This document shows, in pieces, positions 55,086 to 64,000 of a stretch of 64,000 nt of DNA. Where the stretch lies: the NCBI RefSeq assembly GCF_003265705.1, contig NW_020312828.1, positions 60,762,212 to 60,826,211 on the forward strand, in the 5' to 3' direction. The stretch is from Callorhinus ursinus. Its lineage: Eukaryota > Chordata > Mammalia > Carnivora > Otariidae. The notes beneath the pieces were generated by a model. It worked only from the letters and a program-made list of their open reading frames with translations. It made no database searches and was not told the DNA's origin. A program made the translations under genes and the position numbers. Within the stretch, counting starts at the first letter, position 1, and each line of letters starts with the position of its first letter.

Positions 55086-55725
55086 AACTAAACAGATAGT
55101 AAGACAAAGGAACTAACCTTTATCAAGTGCCAAATCAGACCTCTTTTGTCCCACCCAAGTTATCTCAATAAAAAGGGGGCTATTCTTAATGATTCCCATA
55201 GAACAGAAATACAATCAGATCAGAAAGCTCAAGAACTGACAGAAGGTTGTGTCCTTTCTTCAAATTCTTTCTCTCCCTCTCTCTCTTTTTTTTTTGCATG
55301 TCTGCTTTGTTCTCCTCTTTCTACATCTGTTCTTGGTCTCCACTCTGCATTTCCTGCTTGCTCATAAGTTATGTCCACCCATAATTTTGGCTTGCTATAC
55401 CACCAAAACATTTAGCTTCCTTTTACCTTTTGCCTTCTTCACTGTTAACTATTTCAGCCTTCCCTTTTTCTAAATCTAAGTTCCAAAGAAAAGAATTTCA
55501 TAAGCCCAACTTGCTAAGTTGTTTGTTTTTGAGCCATGGTTGTGGACTAGCCTATGCATTGCCTGCTTTTGGGTCAGGTGACTATGTCCTTGTGGATGAG
55601 TGGAAGGTGGGGTCTCAGATTGCCAACACGGTTGTTAGACAGTAGGGGTGTATGCAGCCAGTTTCTCTCTGGAGCGGTTGTTGGAGAATAGGGTACCATA
55701 TGCATGTCTGGTGAACTCTTGAATG
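55086..55725. other. Unassigned non-coding DNA
   Basis: Pyrimidine tract at 55,270-55,296, otherwise nothing recognised. Overlapping 60-74 codon frames on both strands. Confidence 0.4.
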
Positions 55726-55729
55726 CCAA

Positions 55730-55925
55730 GTTCTGGTGAAAGGACTCTCCCAAGTATCACCCTATTTAATCTTCACAATGATCTTATGAAGATAGCAGGG
55801 ATTTCTCTGCTTTACAGATGAGGGAACCGAGGCTCGGCTAGGTGAAATAATGTGCTTGAGACCACAAGACTGTTGAGTGACAAGTCCTGGATTGGATCCA
55901 AAGCTCAAGCTCTATCTCTAATTCC
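55730..55925 (-). repeat. MIRb, antisense
   Basis: TTTAATCTTCACAATGATCT, TTTACAGATGAGGGAACCGA, GGCTCGGCTAGGTGAAATAA and CAAGTCCTGGATTGGATCCA follow the reverse MIRb strand. Confidence 0.9.
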
Positions 55926-56639
55926 CCTTTAAACTAGAGGCAATGGGATGCCAATAATATTTGTAAACATGCTTTTGGGGTCCAACATGTCCAAGAGGTT
56001 CAGAAGCCAAGAGCCCTTCTGAAGATTATGACTTGGCACAGTCTCAGGGTGACTGACATAAACTCCCAAGTCTAACGTGTAGGATGACCCTGAAAAGTAC
56101 TATATATGGTCTTTAATTACCTTTATAGCCAAGAAGTCAAAAAGATCAAGATCTGACAGTGGATCTGCTGGTCACAGATCTTCAGGTCTCGTCTAACCTT
56201 GGTAGATTGCTCTTTTCCAAGGATAACCATATTGAATATGTTCAGTGTGATTAATTAGGCTGGAAAGAATTGGTTCAATGTGTTCACGAGATTTGAGGTC
56301 AGGAGGCCAGTAAAGGGATGCTCATTGGAACAAGGATTGGCTGGATGGGTTAGGGGTTGGAGGGAGAGGAGAGAGGACTAGAATAGCATCAAGATATTTT
56401 CCTTTCTCACGGTTCCCTTGTCTATCCCTGCCATTTTATTTCAAATGCTTTAATTATCATAATTGTTCAAAAATGCATCTTTATGTACCTATTATGGTAA
56501 CACTATGCATCTCATCCTTCTGTGAAACTGCCTCATTGATCACTAGATCCTGCTGGTTAGGATTATTTTCAATATCTTTAAAACAGCCTGACCTTATTTT
56601 TCTTAACTTTCTTTTTCCATCTGGTTTACTAGAATGGTT
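55926..56639. other. Unassigned non-coding DNA
   Basis: Nothing recognised. Confidence 0.4.
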
Positions 56640-56745
56640 CAATATACTGTGGATATTTGAACAAAAATGTTGGCCATTGTGTCCCTACTGCCTGGCAAAG
56701 TGCCTGGCATGGGTGCTCAACAAGTATTTGTTGAATGAATGAATG
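56640..56745 (+). repeat. L2 3' terminus, sense
   Basis: TACTGCCTGGCAAAGTGCCT, GGCATGGGTGCTCAACAAGT and ATTTGTTGAATGAATGAATG are the L2 3' terminus. The upstream part (from about 56,480) may belong to the same copy. Confidence 0.8.
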
Positions 56746-57319
56746 CAATAAATCTTTAGCCTAAAAACATAATGTTCATTGCTAAAAATAAGACTGTTAT
56801 TCTAAGATCATTGCCCTTGCAACATTCCCTATCGGATTAAAAAACAATCTCAGTTCCATTTCTTTTATAGGGTGAGCATGAGCATAATAAACAGAAAAAT
56901 AAATCTTGATCATAATGTGCCGCCTTCATGGCCAATGTTAAATTTCCACCGGTGTTGGTCTTACTGAAAATTTAAAAAGGGGGATTTTAGAAACATATGC
57001 CTTAATTTAAACACTGGAGATTTTTTCCTATCTGTATCATAGTAGGTAACTTCGTAGAATTTTCAGGTGAGTTAAATAAAATTAAAATGAGGGCTTTGCA
57101 AACTAGAAGTCACTAAGCAAGTGTAAGCTATTAACAATATCAGTGATAATGACAACCCCAACTAGGGAGATGTGGGGGTAGGTAAGGCTTCTTTAGGCTT
57201 TCATTCCTCAAATGAAAATGTCTAGAGCTATATTTCTAGCTGGTCTGCCCGACATCAGCCTCTAATGGTGTCTTAGCTTCCCTCATGGTTACTGCATAGC
57301 GTTGTCCACACGTCAGCTG
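56746..57319. other. Unassigned non-coding DNA
   Basis: Nothing recognised. Confidence 0.4.
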
Positions 57320-57324
57320 TTTGT

Positions 57325-57425
57325 AACTGACAAAATCCTCCCGATAACCTTATGAAGCAGGCATGTATATAGCTATGGGAACAAGTGGAGAGATTATTTA
57401 ACTTTCCTAATGTTGCAGATAGCAT
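57325..57425 (-). repeat. MIR-like fragment, antisense
   Basis: AAAATCCTCCCGATAACCTT, ATGAAGCAGGCATGTATATA and GAGATTATTTAACTTTCCTA follow a diverged reverse MIRb. Confidence 0.55.
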
Positions 57426-58605
57426 GTTCTATTGGCATGCAGACACTGGACTACATCGAGGTGATGATAATATCTGAATAAGCCCATGCAGTCAAGCCTT
57501 TAAAAGAGTTATTTGCTATCCAAGGAGGTCTCAGACACAATCATGACAATTTGGAGACTGCAAAGTTCCACTTATCATTTTCAGAGCCCTCAGGAATACA
57601 TCAGTCATTTGGAAGCTTTTGAAAATGTTTTTATAAATTGCCATCATCTTTACCTATGGCCTGATGTGTGTCCCCCCCCCCCAAGTGGGCACTGTGCCCT
57701 TCTCCTTCTGAAAACATCGAATAAATCCTTGGAATCACTTCATGAACTGATAGGTCTCTTTATCAGAATAAGCAAGAACCCACCTGCCCCATTAGAAAAT
57801 GGCTTTCCAAAAGTGAAAGCTGATCTATAGCTGCTCCTGAGAATGGCCCAGAGTGATTAAGAAGAGCGGGTTCCTCGTCACTCACAGGGGGGCACAGAGT
57901 GGCAGTCCCCACAAGCTGCCTATCTCACTCTGAAAAGCAATCTTCATGATATATTGGGATGGTGCATATATGATCTATTTTAAAGTGTTTCAAGTGACCC
58001 CCGTTTGTGCCTTTACTTGTTCTTGTTCTTCTTCTTTTTTTGGCACTCCATTTTTTTAGTCCAGTATTCCCGTACTAAAAAAGAGTGAAAATGTCAGAAC
58101 CTTGCACAAATTGTACTGACATGACCCTTGGAAGGCAACAGCATGCTCTCTTCCACATCATTACTTTTTATTACCCTCCCTGCCACATCTCTGCAAGGGA
58201 GGGAGACAGGAAGCATGGTGCATGGCTTGTGCCCCGGCTGAATGAGTCTGCGGCCTGACCCTGCTTTGTCAAGTCCGGGTGTGTTCATCATCCACTGGAA
58301 CACTCGAGCAGGTTCAACGGCAGACTTGCTCTCAGCGGAGCAGGGCTGTGGTGGTGGCTAGCAGCTCTCTGAGAGCTAGGTTGCAGTGAATCATGCAAAT
58401 GAGGGAGGGAGGGTGAGAGCTTGGATGAATGGAAACCCATTTGGGGAGTCTCCTCCTCCACCACGGATTTCTCCCTAGAGGAGAGGACATGGAACAAAAC
58501 AGCAGTTGAGGTTTTTACCTGCTCTCCCACCCACTCCTTCTCTAAAAGGGTAATGAAGTTACAGGTCTGCGAGGGAAAGGGGAGGAAGAGGGGCTCAGGG
58601 GTCAG
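57426..58605. other. Unassigned non-coding DNA
   Basis: Over 1.1 kb of unique-looking sequence. Frames of 105 codons (57,513-57,830, sense) and 107 codons (58,288-58,611, antisense) have no recognisable domain, and other frames overlap the second. A C12 run interrupts the first at about 57,672, encoding a proline string, which makes it less credible as a gene. Confidence 0.4.
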
Positions 58606-58609
58606 ACCC

Positions 58610-58705
58610 AAAACAGATTCTAATCAATCTCTGCACACAGGCTGTGGCCTTGCGTGAGTTACCTGCTTTCATTTACTCAGTCTTCTCCTCTATGAAATGG
58701 GACTA
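58610..58705 (+). repeat. MIR core, sense
   Basis: GCCTTGCGTGAGTTACCTGC, CAGTCTTCTCCTCTATGAAA and TGGGACTAAAATTACAG match the MIR core. Confidence 0.75.
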
Positions 58706-59179
58706 AAATTACAGATGGATTGGGTATTAATGGATAATTGTGGGTAAACGGTGCAGAAAAAAGGCATAGTGTTCTTGCCAAATATGAATCTCAATGTGGT
58801 CAGAGTAGAATCTAAAGAGAGACTCTGATTTAAAACTAGAGACAGACAGAAAGAGGGAAAGTGATTTAGGATTTCTAGGATGAAACAGGAGCCAGGAGAA
58901 AGGGACAGGTTGTGAAGTTATTTGATTACTAGAGTTTATGATTTTGTTAAGACTGTACTGACTGACTGGGTCAGGAGTTCTCAGTGGGTTTGGTGCCAGC
59001 CCTTAGAGAGTGTTTTTGAAGTTCATGGGACTGGTGTGGTCATTACAATGATCAGGGACACTCTTTGTGAACTGGAGCAGGGATCCTAGAAATCCTGTGG
59101 TATATGGGACAGTTCTGCCCCAAATGAATTGTCCTGTACCCACTAACTTCTGAATGTCCACCTAGACATTTATTAGATA
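58706..59179. other. Unassigned non-coding DNA
   Basis: Nothing recognised. Confidence 0.4.
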
Positions 59180-59194
59180 AAGAAAGATTATCTA

Positions 59195-59411
59195 GGGGCA
59201 CCCGGGTGGCTTAGTCAGTTGAGCACCCGACTCTTGATTTCAGCCCGGGTCATGATCTCAGGGTTGCAGGAGTGAACCCCCACCCCCCGCCACCTCTTCG
59301 CTCAGCAGGGAGTCTGCTTCTCTCTCTCTCTCTCTCTCCCTCTGGCCCTCCCCCCTGCTCATGCTCTCTCTCCTTCTAAAATAAACACATAAATCATTTA
59401 AAAAATGTTTT
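59195..59411 (+). mobile_element. Can-SINE, sense (older subfamily)
   Basis: Target-site duplications AAGAAAGATTATCTA (59180-59194) and AAGAAAGACTATCAT (59412-59426) match at 12 of 15. The head GGGGCACCCGGGTGGCTTAG is followed by GACTCTTGATTTCAGCCCGG, the 'TTGATTTC' form that marks the older subfamily. Confidence 0.94.
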
Positions 59412-59426
59412 AAGAAAGACTATCAT

Positions 59427-60160
59427 TATCCAAGCCTAGGAACAAAATATGTTTTTTATCAGCATAATACTTTTTGGGGGCACAGTTTTAATATACACTG
59501 AATTTTCTAAGAATGTAACTACTGTATAAATTGAGAAAACATTACATTTCATCTTGTTCAGAACATCATAAGGATTTTTTATTTCAGAAAACCACATCAC
59601 CAATGGCAACACCACTCGTGATGCGTGAGTTGCTGATATTGCAGACTTGTGAGTCAGCTGGGTTATAGTGGTGGGATTCTACACAAAGGCCTAAGCTTCT
59701 GCTTATTTCATTTAATCTCCCAGTGTTATCAGCTCCCAGCTTTCAATTTTTGAAGTCCAAATGGTTTTATTACAAAATATTTTCATTTTTATTTCTCTGT
59801 GTTATAGTTAAGCCATTTTATTGACATTTAAAAACATGTGTATAGGCTGGTTCTATTATCTCTGAATTTCATTTCAGGATAATAAAGGGTATGTTAAGTC
59901 TCCTTTACTTAGTGGTTCATTGTGCTTAGTAGTGATTCTTCCTCACTAAGATTCTTCTCTCCTTCAATATTCATTTCCTATAATCTTGCTTCCATCCATC
60001 TGATTGAAACCCCAGTTATAGACTGAATTCAAGCTTTCTCTCTGTCTGATGCAAATAGAGGGCACAGACAGAAGGTAGAGATAGTGCTGCCTAGATCCAT
60101 ATTCCGGGATGTCTGAGCCTTATTAGCCCTAACCCAGCTTTTATGGAAATCTCTATTATA
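59427..60160. other. Unassigned non-coding DNA
   Basis: Nothing recognised; AT-rich. Confidence 0.4.
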
Positions 60161-60164
60161 AAAG

Positions 60165-60312
60165 GCTTTATTAGCCCCACTGAACAAATGTGGAAATTGA
60201 GGATCCAAGAGGTTAATGACTTTTCCAAGGCCTCAAAACAAAACAATGGTAGAACTGGGATTGAACTCCATTCTAAATCTGAAGCCAAAGTTTGCTACAT
60301 TCTTTCTCTCAT
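60165..60312 (-). repeat. MIR, antisense
   Basis: GAACAAATGTGGAAATTGAG, GATCCAAGAGGTTAATGACT and AGAACTGGGATTGAACTCCA follow the reverse MIR strand. Confidence 0.85.
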
Positions 60313-60429
60313 GACTCATGCAGTTCCATTTTAAGGCAATGAACTCATTGTTATCAATAGTGACTCAATGATGAAAGTGACTGGAATAATTACTCACACT
60401 TGCATGCGTGGATTTTTAATGTTTTAAGA

Positions 60430-60620
60430 TGTACTGGAAAACTATGAGCCTATTTGATTCTTCCCATAAATTCGAGAAGACTGAACAAGAATTGGTATCC
60501 ACGTGACAGAGAGGAAGGAGGTCTTTTAGAGATACGCAAATGAGCCCTCAATGGTGGAGCCACAACCAAAACCTAAATCTCCGCATTAGCTCTAAATTTA
60601 TGCTTTTTCTACCAAATTAC
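60430..60620 (-). repeat. MIR-like fragment, antisense
   Basis: TATTTGATTCTTCCCATAAA...GGAGCCACAACCAAAACC...TTTATGCTTTTTCTACC keeps the MIRb order but is strongly diverged. Confidence 0.5.
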
Positions 60621-60689
60621 ACTAACGGTATGGATATTTTTTAACAAAAAATAAAGTTAATATTGAATAGGCAGTGTATACCAGATTTA

Positions 60690-60800
60690 ACTCAGTGCTG
60701 CTAAATCACTTACACAGTCTATCAAATTTATCTTTCAAACAACTCTGTGGAACCTCACAAATATGGTTGGGACCTTATTTTGGAGGTGAGGTAACTGATA
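60690..60800 (-). repeat. MIR-like fragment, antisense
   Basis: CTTTCAAACAACTCTGTGGA...GGGACCTTATTTTGGAGGTG...AGGTAACTGA is a possible reverse MIRb core. Confidence 0.45.
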
Positions 60801-61250
60801 AGAGCAAACAATGTGAAATTCTTAATAGTATTCAGTCCGTCATCCTCAATGCGCAAGCAGACAGAAGGACACCAAAATCCCTGCCCTCCTGAACAGAACA
60901 GTACTCAAGTTTCTAGTTATGACTGGTGAGAAATGTTTTCTCGTTCAGACTAGAGTGATGGAGAGAAAGAGTTAATAGTGTCAGAGCTATATAAATTATT
61001 ATTTAGGTATGAGGTATTTCACGGAAATGGGAAAGGATTGCAGAGAAGGGAAACAGAGTTTTATCCCAGAACTAGCCAGAGTCAGTAGAGTCTGTTTTCA
61101 ATCGTTTGATGAAAAGCATTAGCTACCAAATCTCACATGCATTCTGCAGAGTTCTGCAGAGCATTTTATTCAGAGCCCCAAGACTCATACCACAGTTTTT
61201 ACTTACCTCCGATTCTCTCAAAATATTTTGATGAGAGAGAGAAAATGGCT
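60801..61250. other. Unassigned non-coding DNA
   Basis: Nothing recognised. Confidence 0.4.
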
Positions 61251-61254
61251 CCTG

Positions 61255-61395
61255 GTATAAAAAGCACAGACCTTAATCTCCGGTTCAAGGACTTTGAAAT
61301 TCAGTTGCTATGGGACTGTACCAGCTCCTTAACCTCACTAGAACTTAGTTTGGCCATCTGTGAAATGGGGTGGATAAAAATGAACGACAGACCCA
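61255..61395 (+). repeat. MIR, sense
   Basis: TAAAAAGCACAGACCTTAAT, GACTGTACCAGCTCCTTAAC, CTCACTAGAACTTAGTTTGG and CCATCTGTGAAATGGGGTGG follow MIR. The 118-codon frame across it (61,137-61,493) is therefore not a gene. Confidence 0.85.
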
Positions 61396-63322
61396 CTTTG
61401 GTGATAATGAGCTTCAAACCAGCTCCTGGAAATGCCCGGTTACCAGTCCCTCTCCAGGGAGGCAAGCTCAGAGAGCTAACACAGGGGCTCTGAGCTGATA
61501 ATTTTCAGATGGGCCTGGTAGGTGATCATTTCCTTCCACTTGGTCTGTTCTCTAATTGCAAAAAGATGACAGAGAATGGAAAAGCTGTGGTGGGAGCCCA
61601 TGGGTTCTGCAGTGTGAATAGAAATCTCCTTGGTTTTATGCTTGTGGAGTGCTCAGCTTCAAATCCCAAAGCCCTTACTCTTAAATTACAGCTACTGAAG
61701 CAAATCCTAAATTGGCTCCCCAAAGACAGTGGCAGTTGCTGGGCTGCAGAGCACGACTTCTAATATCAGCAACAGCAATCACAGGACCAGCAGGGTCCCC
61801 TCCCTAGCTCCTTTAGGATGCCATTTTGATTTATATTCCAAATGTCACTTAAAAATCTACATTCCTTGTTTGCCATTTGTCCAATTAGTATTTCCTTCCT
61901 ATATCCCATATATTCTTACCTTAATGTGATCATCATTCGAGTTCCGGTGCAACAGAACTTGTCGTGGTTTTTTGAGCAATTCTCACATGAAGTGATGAAA
62001 TAATGGGAAAAAACGTGATGACCACTGATGTAATGAATGCATGCATACAGACCGTATGTATAGATATCCTTAGTGAGGGCATAGAGTATGGAGTACTAAG
62101 GTATTGGGAAGCAGATATATGTAAGTTATTTAAATGTAGGTCAGTTACCCTGCGATTGAATCCACGTATATTCTAAAGCCCTCCTGTGATGACTTCCTAG
62201 CTGCTGCCTAGATTTTCCTTCAGACACGTAGAATGTCAGCATTTCCTTTCTCCTGTAAGTTATCACTGGCAACTTATCAGACTGGGGAATATAAGCACAA
62301 TGCAAATGAAAGCTTTTTAAAATTTTTTATCTATTGAACATTTACAGTACTATCACCTGCCTGAAATGACTGCTGCCTGCCCTTAGGGCCTAATGTAGTC
62401 TATGTCAGATGGACGAGAAAGTTCAAAGTCAGTTACCTAATAGGAGAAGGTTGCAAATTCTTAGGTGAGGAGGGAGCCAATGAGTGCAATGGAGGGAAGG
62501 AGTCTCACCAGACCCTTCTGCAACTGAGGATGAGAGGTGGGTCTGTCTGGAGGAGAACAGGCTTTGGATCCAAGTCTGAGCGGGGGCAGATGAAGGTCAA
62601 GTACAAAACTCTGACCAAGAGAAAAGACTAAGGGTCAACACAGGGGAAAACCAATCTCTTGTCAGATCTGAGCCAGAAATAAAAGGCCAGGAGATTCTAG
62701 CACCTGCCTCAGTTTTCCCAATGAGTTGATAGCAGTCAGGTCCAGACAGACACAGATGAAAGCAAACTCAAGGTTAATTAGAGGACCTTGTGGACACAAC
62801 AGAAGGATCATACCATCTCCAATCCTCTCCATTCCCCATACACCCATAACCCTGCCACCCAAATCTGCTTATTCTTTCTCAAAACACATTCAAGCATTTT
62901 TCCTTATTGAAATCATATTGCCAGTCTCTAGGGACTAATAGTGCACTGTCCAGATATAGGTCACTGAATGTCACTAAGATCTTTACTGGTTATTTCCTGA
63001 CCTTTAAAAATTTATATCCATGCTACTTGGCACAAACTTGCCATTAATAGGTAGATAGAATCCTTAAAACAGTAAAAAGCTCAGGGCATAGTCTGGGGAA
63101 ACCTGTTTTTGGAAAATTATCTTTCATATTTGAATAGTTCCTTAGAAGACAGATGTTCACCAACTGTCCTGAAATGTGAAATAGGAACAGCTAAGTGCTA
63201 AGAAGAAGGAAAATAATATACTTCTTAGATATCCGCTGGGCAGGGATGGTTCTAGTGACACACCCTCTAAAGAGCTTCAGCCCAAAGTAGAAGGAGTGGA
63301 TAATAAAATGAGTTTGTGGCAG
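61396..63322. other. Unassigned, mostly unique DNA
   Basis: Nearly 2 kb with no repeat or gene that I can name. Overlapping 65-84 codon frames on both strands at 61,509-61,763 cancel each other. Confidence 0.45.
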
Positions 63323-63340
63323 TAGCTCCACCATCTTAGA

Positions 63341-63912
63341 TTGAGTAAAAAAAAAGACTCTAAATTTAAGACTGAAACAAATGAAGAGAGATCTGGAGAC
63401 TTGGATAATCTAGATACTCTTCCTGGTAATCTGACTAGTTCTGACTTTTATAATAATTCTACGACCACAAACAGTAGTAATCTGGGGACAAAACGAGACA
63501 TGTTTCAAGAAATTAATTCTTTGTATGTGAGAAATCCACAATCTGGGCAGTCCACTCATCCTCCAGAGAGCCTTGTTTCTATTGACTTAAGCCCTCTAAT
63601 GAAGAATATTAGTGCCTTCCTCATGTTACCAAAGCATGCTTTCACATTCCAGTGGAACATCTGAACAAGGGCGATAAAATCAATACTGTCTACAAAAACC
63701 CTTCAGGTTCAGGGTGTTTCTGGGATCTTAGTTCTTCCAATCTCCTCCCCTGGTCACCATCACTGTCACCCAATATGATACTAACCAGTGAGCAATCTCC
63801 CAGTCACTCCTGCTGTTTTTCCCATCAATGCTTACTTTCCACCAACACAGTGGTAATTTTGAGGGGACAGACTTTTGGCCAAAGGCAGGGCTCTGTGCTG
63901 TGGCGCCTTTAA
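63341..63912 (+). other. Unassigned open frames at the right edge; possible broken pseudogene
   Basis: A frame open from just after a stop at 63,323 to a stop at 63,662 encodes a Ser/Asn/Thr/Asp-rich, lysine-led stretch ([19 protein letters not shown]... to ...[19 protein letters not shown]). Its first ATG comes only at 63,500, so it has no credible start. A second frame, shifted relative to the first, overlaps it from 63,652 and runs to 63,912 ([20 protein letters not shown]...). The two in series could be one ancient coding sequence broken by a frameshift. The composition resembles a disordered region of a nuclear or cytoplasmic vertebrate protein. I do not recognise the family, see no splice evidence, and chance remains possible. 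Confidence 0.25.
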
Positions 63913-64000
63913 CGCGTAATCCCTTTTTTAGGGCTTGGATCTGTGTGTTTGCCCTCTATAGGGAGCACTGTCCTCATCCCAAGAGGCTGGCTAAGTCCTA
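63913..64000. other. Window edge
   Basis: Nothing recognised in the last 88 bases. Confidence 0.35.

Noticed and set aside
57513..57830. 105-codon frame in unique DNA
   Set aside because: It includes a C-homopolymer coding for proline, has no recognisable domain, and nothing else supports a gene.
1031..59411. tRNA genes, suggested by A-box and B-box-like motifs
   Set aside because: All such motifs are in the tRNA-Lys-derived heads of SINEs and do not fold into intact tRNAs.
61137..61493. 118-codon frame
   Set aside because: A sense MIR occupies its middle.
1..64000. CRISPR arrays, operons, prophage or other microbial systems
   Set aside because: No direct-repeat/spacer pattern and no dense coding; the sequence is clearly mammalian.

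Overview
This 64 kb window is vertebrate nuclear DNA from a carnivoran mammal. The evidence is 20 copies of the tRNA-Lys-derived carnivoran SINE (Can-SINE/SINEC). Their heads read like GGGGCGCCTGGGTGGCTCAG, followed by CTTCGGCTCAGGTCATGATCC and a (TC)n/(TAAA)n tail. The body sequence resembles the SINEs of arctoid carnivores (bears, seals, mustelids) more than the canine SINEC_Cf consensus. That is a judgement from memory, and I cannot settle family or species. Carnivoran-type L1 3' ends (tails ending in TGTACACCTGAAACTAATAT or AATGAATCATGGAACACTAC) agree with this.

I find no protein-coding gene, no confident exon, no RNA gene, no CRISPR array and no operon-like structure. The open frames are short, carry no family I recognise, and many fall inside repeats. 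The window is best read as intergenic or deep intronic DNA built from layered retrotransposons. The main exception worth testing is an unassigned open frame at the right edge (63,341-63,912), which could be part of a processed pseudogene or of something continuing past the window.

Layout. 0.4-2.1 kb: antisense L1 fragments with two SINEs and a (TG)n run. 2.4-6.5 kb: L2 and L1 3' ends with three SINEs. 7.5-15.5 kb: a nested L1 block. An old sense L1 holds ORF1 and ORF2 remnants. Into it went an L1MA-type 3' end and a 5'-inverted (twin-primed) L1 with target-site duplications, which itself took a SINE; several more SINEs are scattered around. 16-24 kb: MIR and L2 relics, an MLT1D-like solo LTR split by a SINE, a short AT repeat beside a perfect hairpin, and three antisense SINEs. 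25-29 kb: antisense L1 with a SINE, an old unnamed repeat and MIRs. 32-37 kb: a carnivoran L1 3' end with a (CA)n run, a broken hAT-like element, and a very short L1 insertion with a perfect 16 bp target-site duplication. 40-43 kb: MIR, L2, an L1MB-like 3' end and a 115 bp tandem duplication. 44-52 kb: L1 pieces, MER5A, L2 and SINEs. 52-64 kb: mostly unique DNA with MIR/L2 relics, one SINE, a small CpG-dense patch near 53.4-53.6 kb and the edge open frame.

The components do not form a pathway. What can be read is a relative history of insertions: ancient MIR/L2/MER5A/MLT1D, then L1M, then carnivoran L1, then SINEs. I see no sign of a novel biological system; the findings are structural ones. 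All repeat family names come from memory of consensus sequences, not from a search, and boundaries without target-site duplications are approximate.
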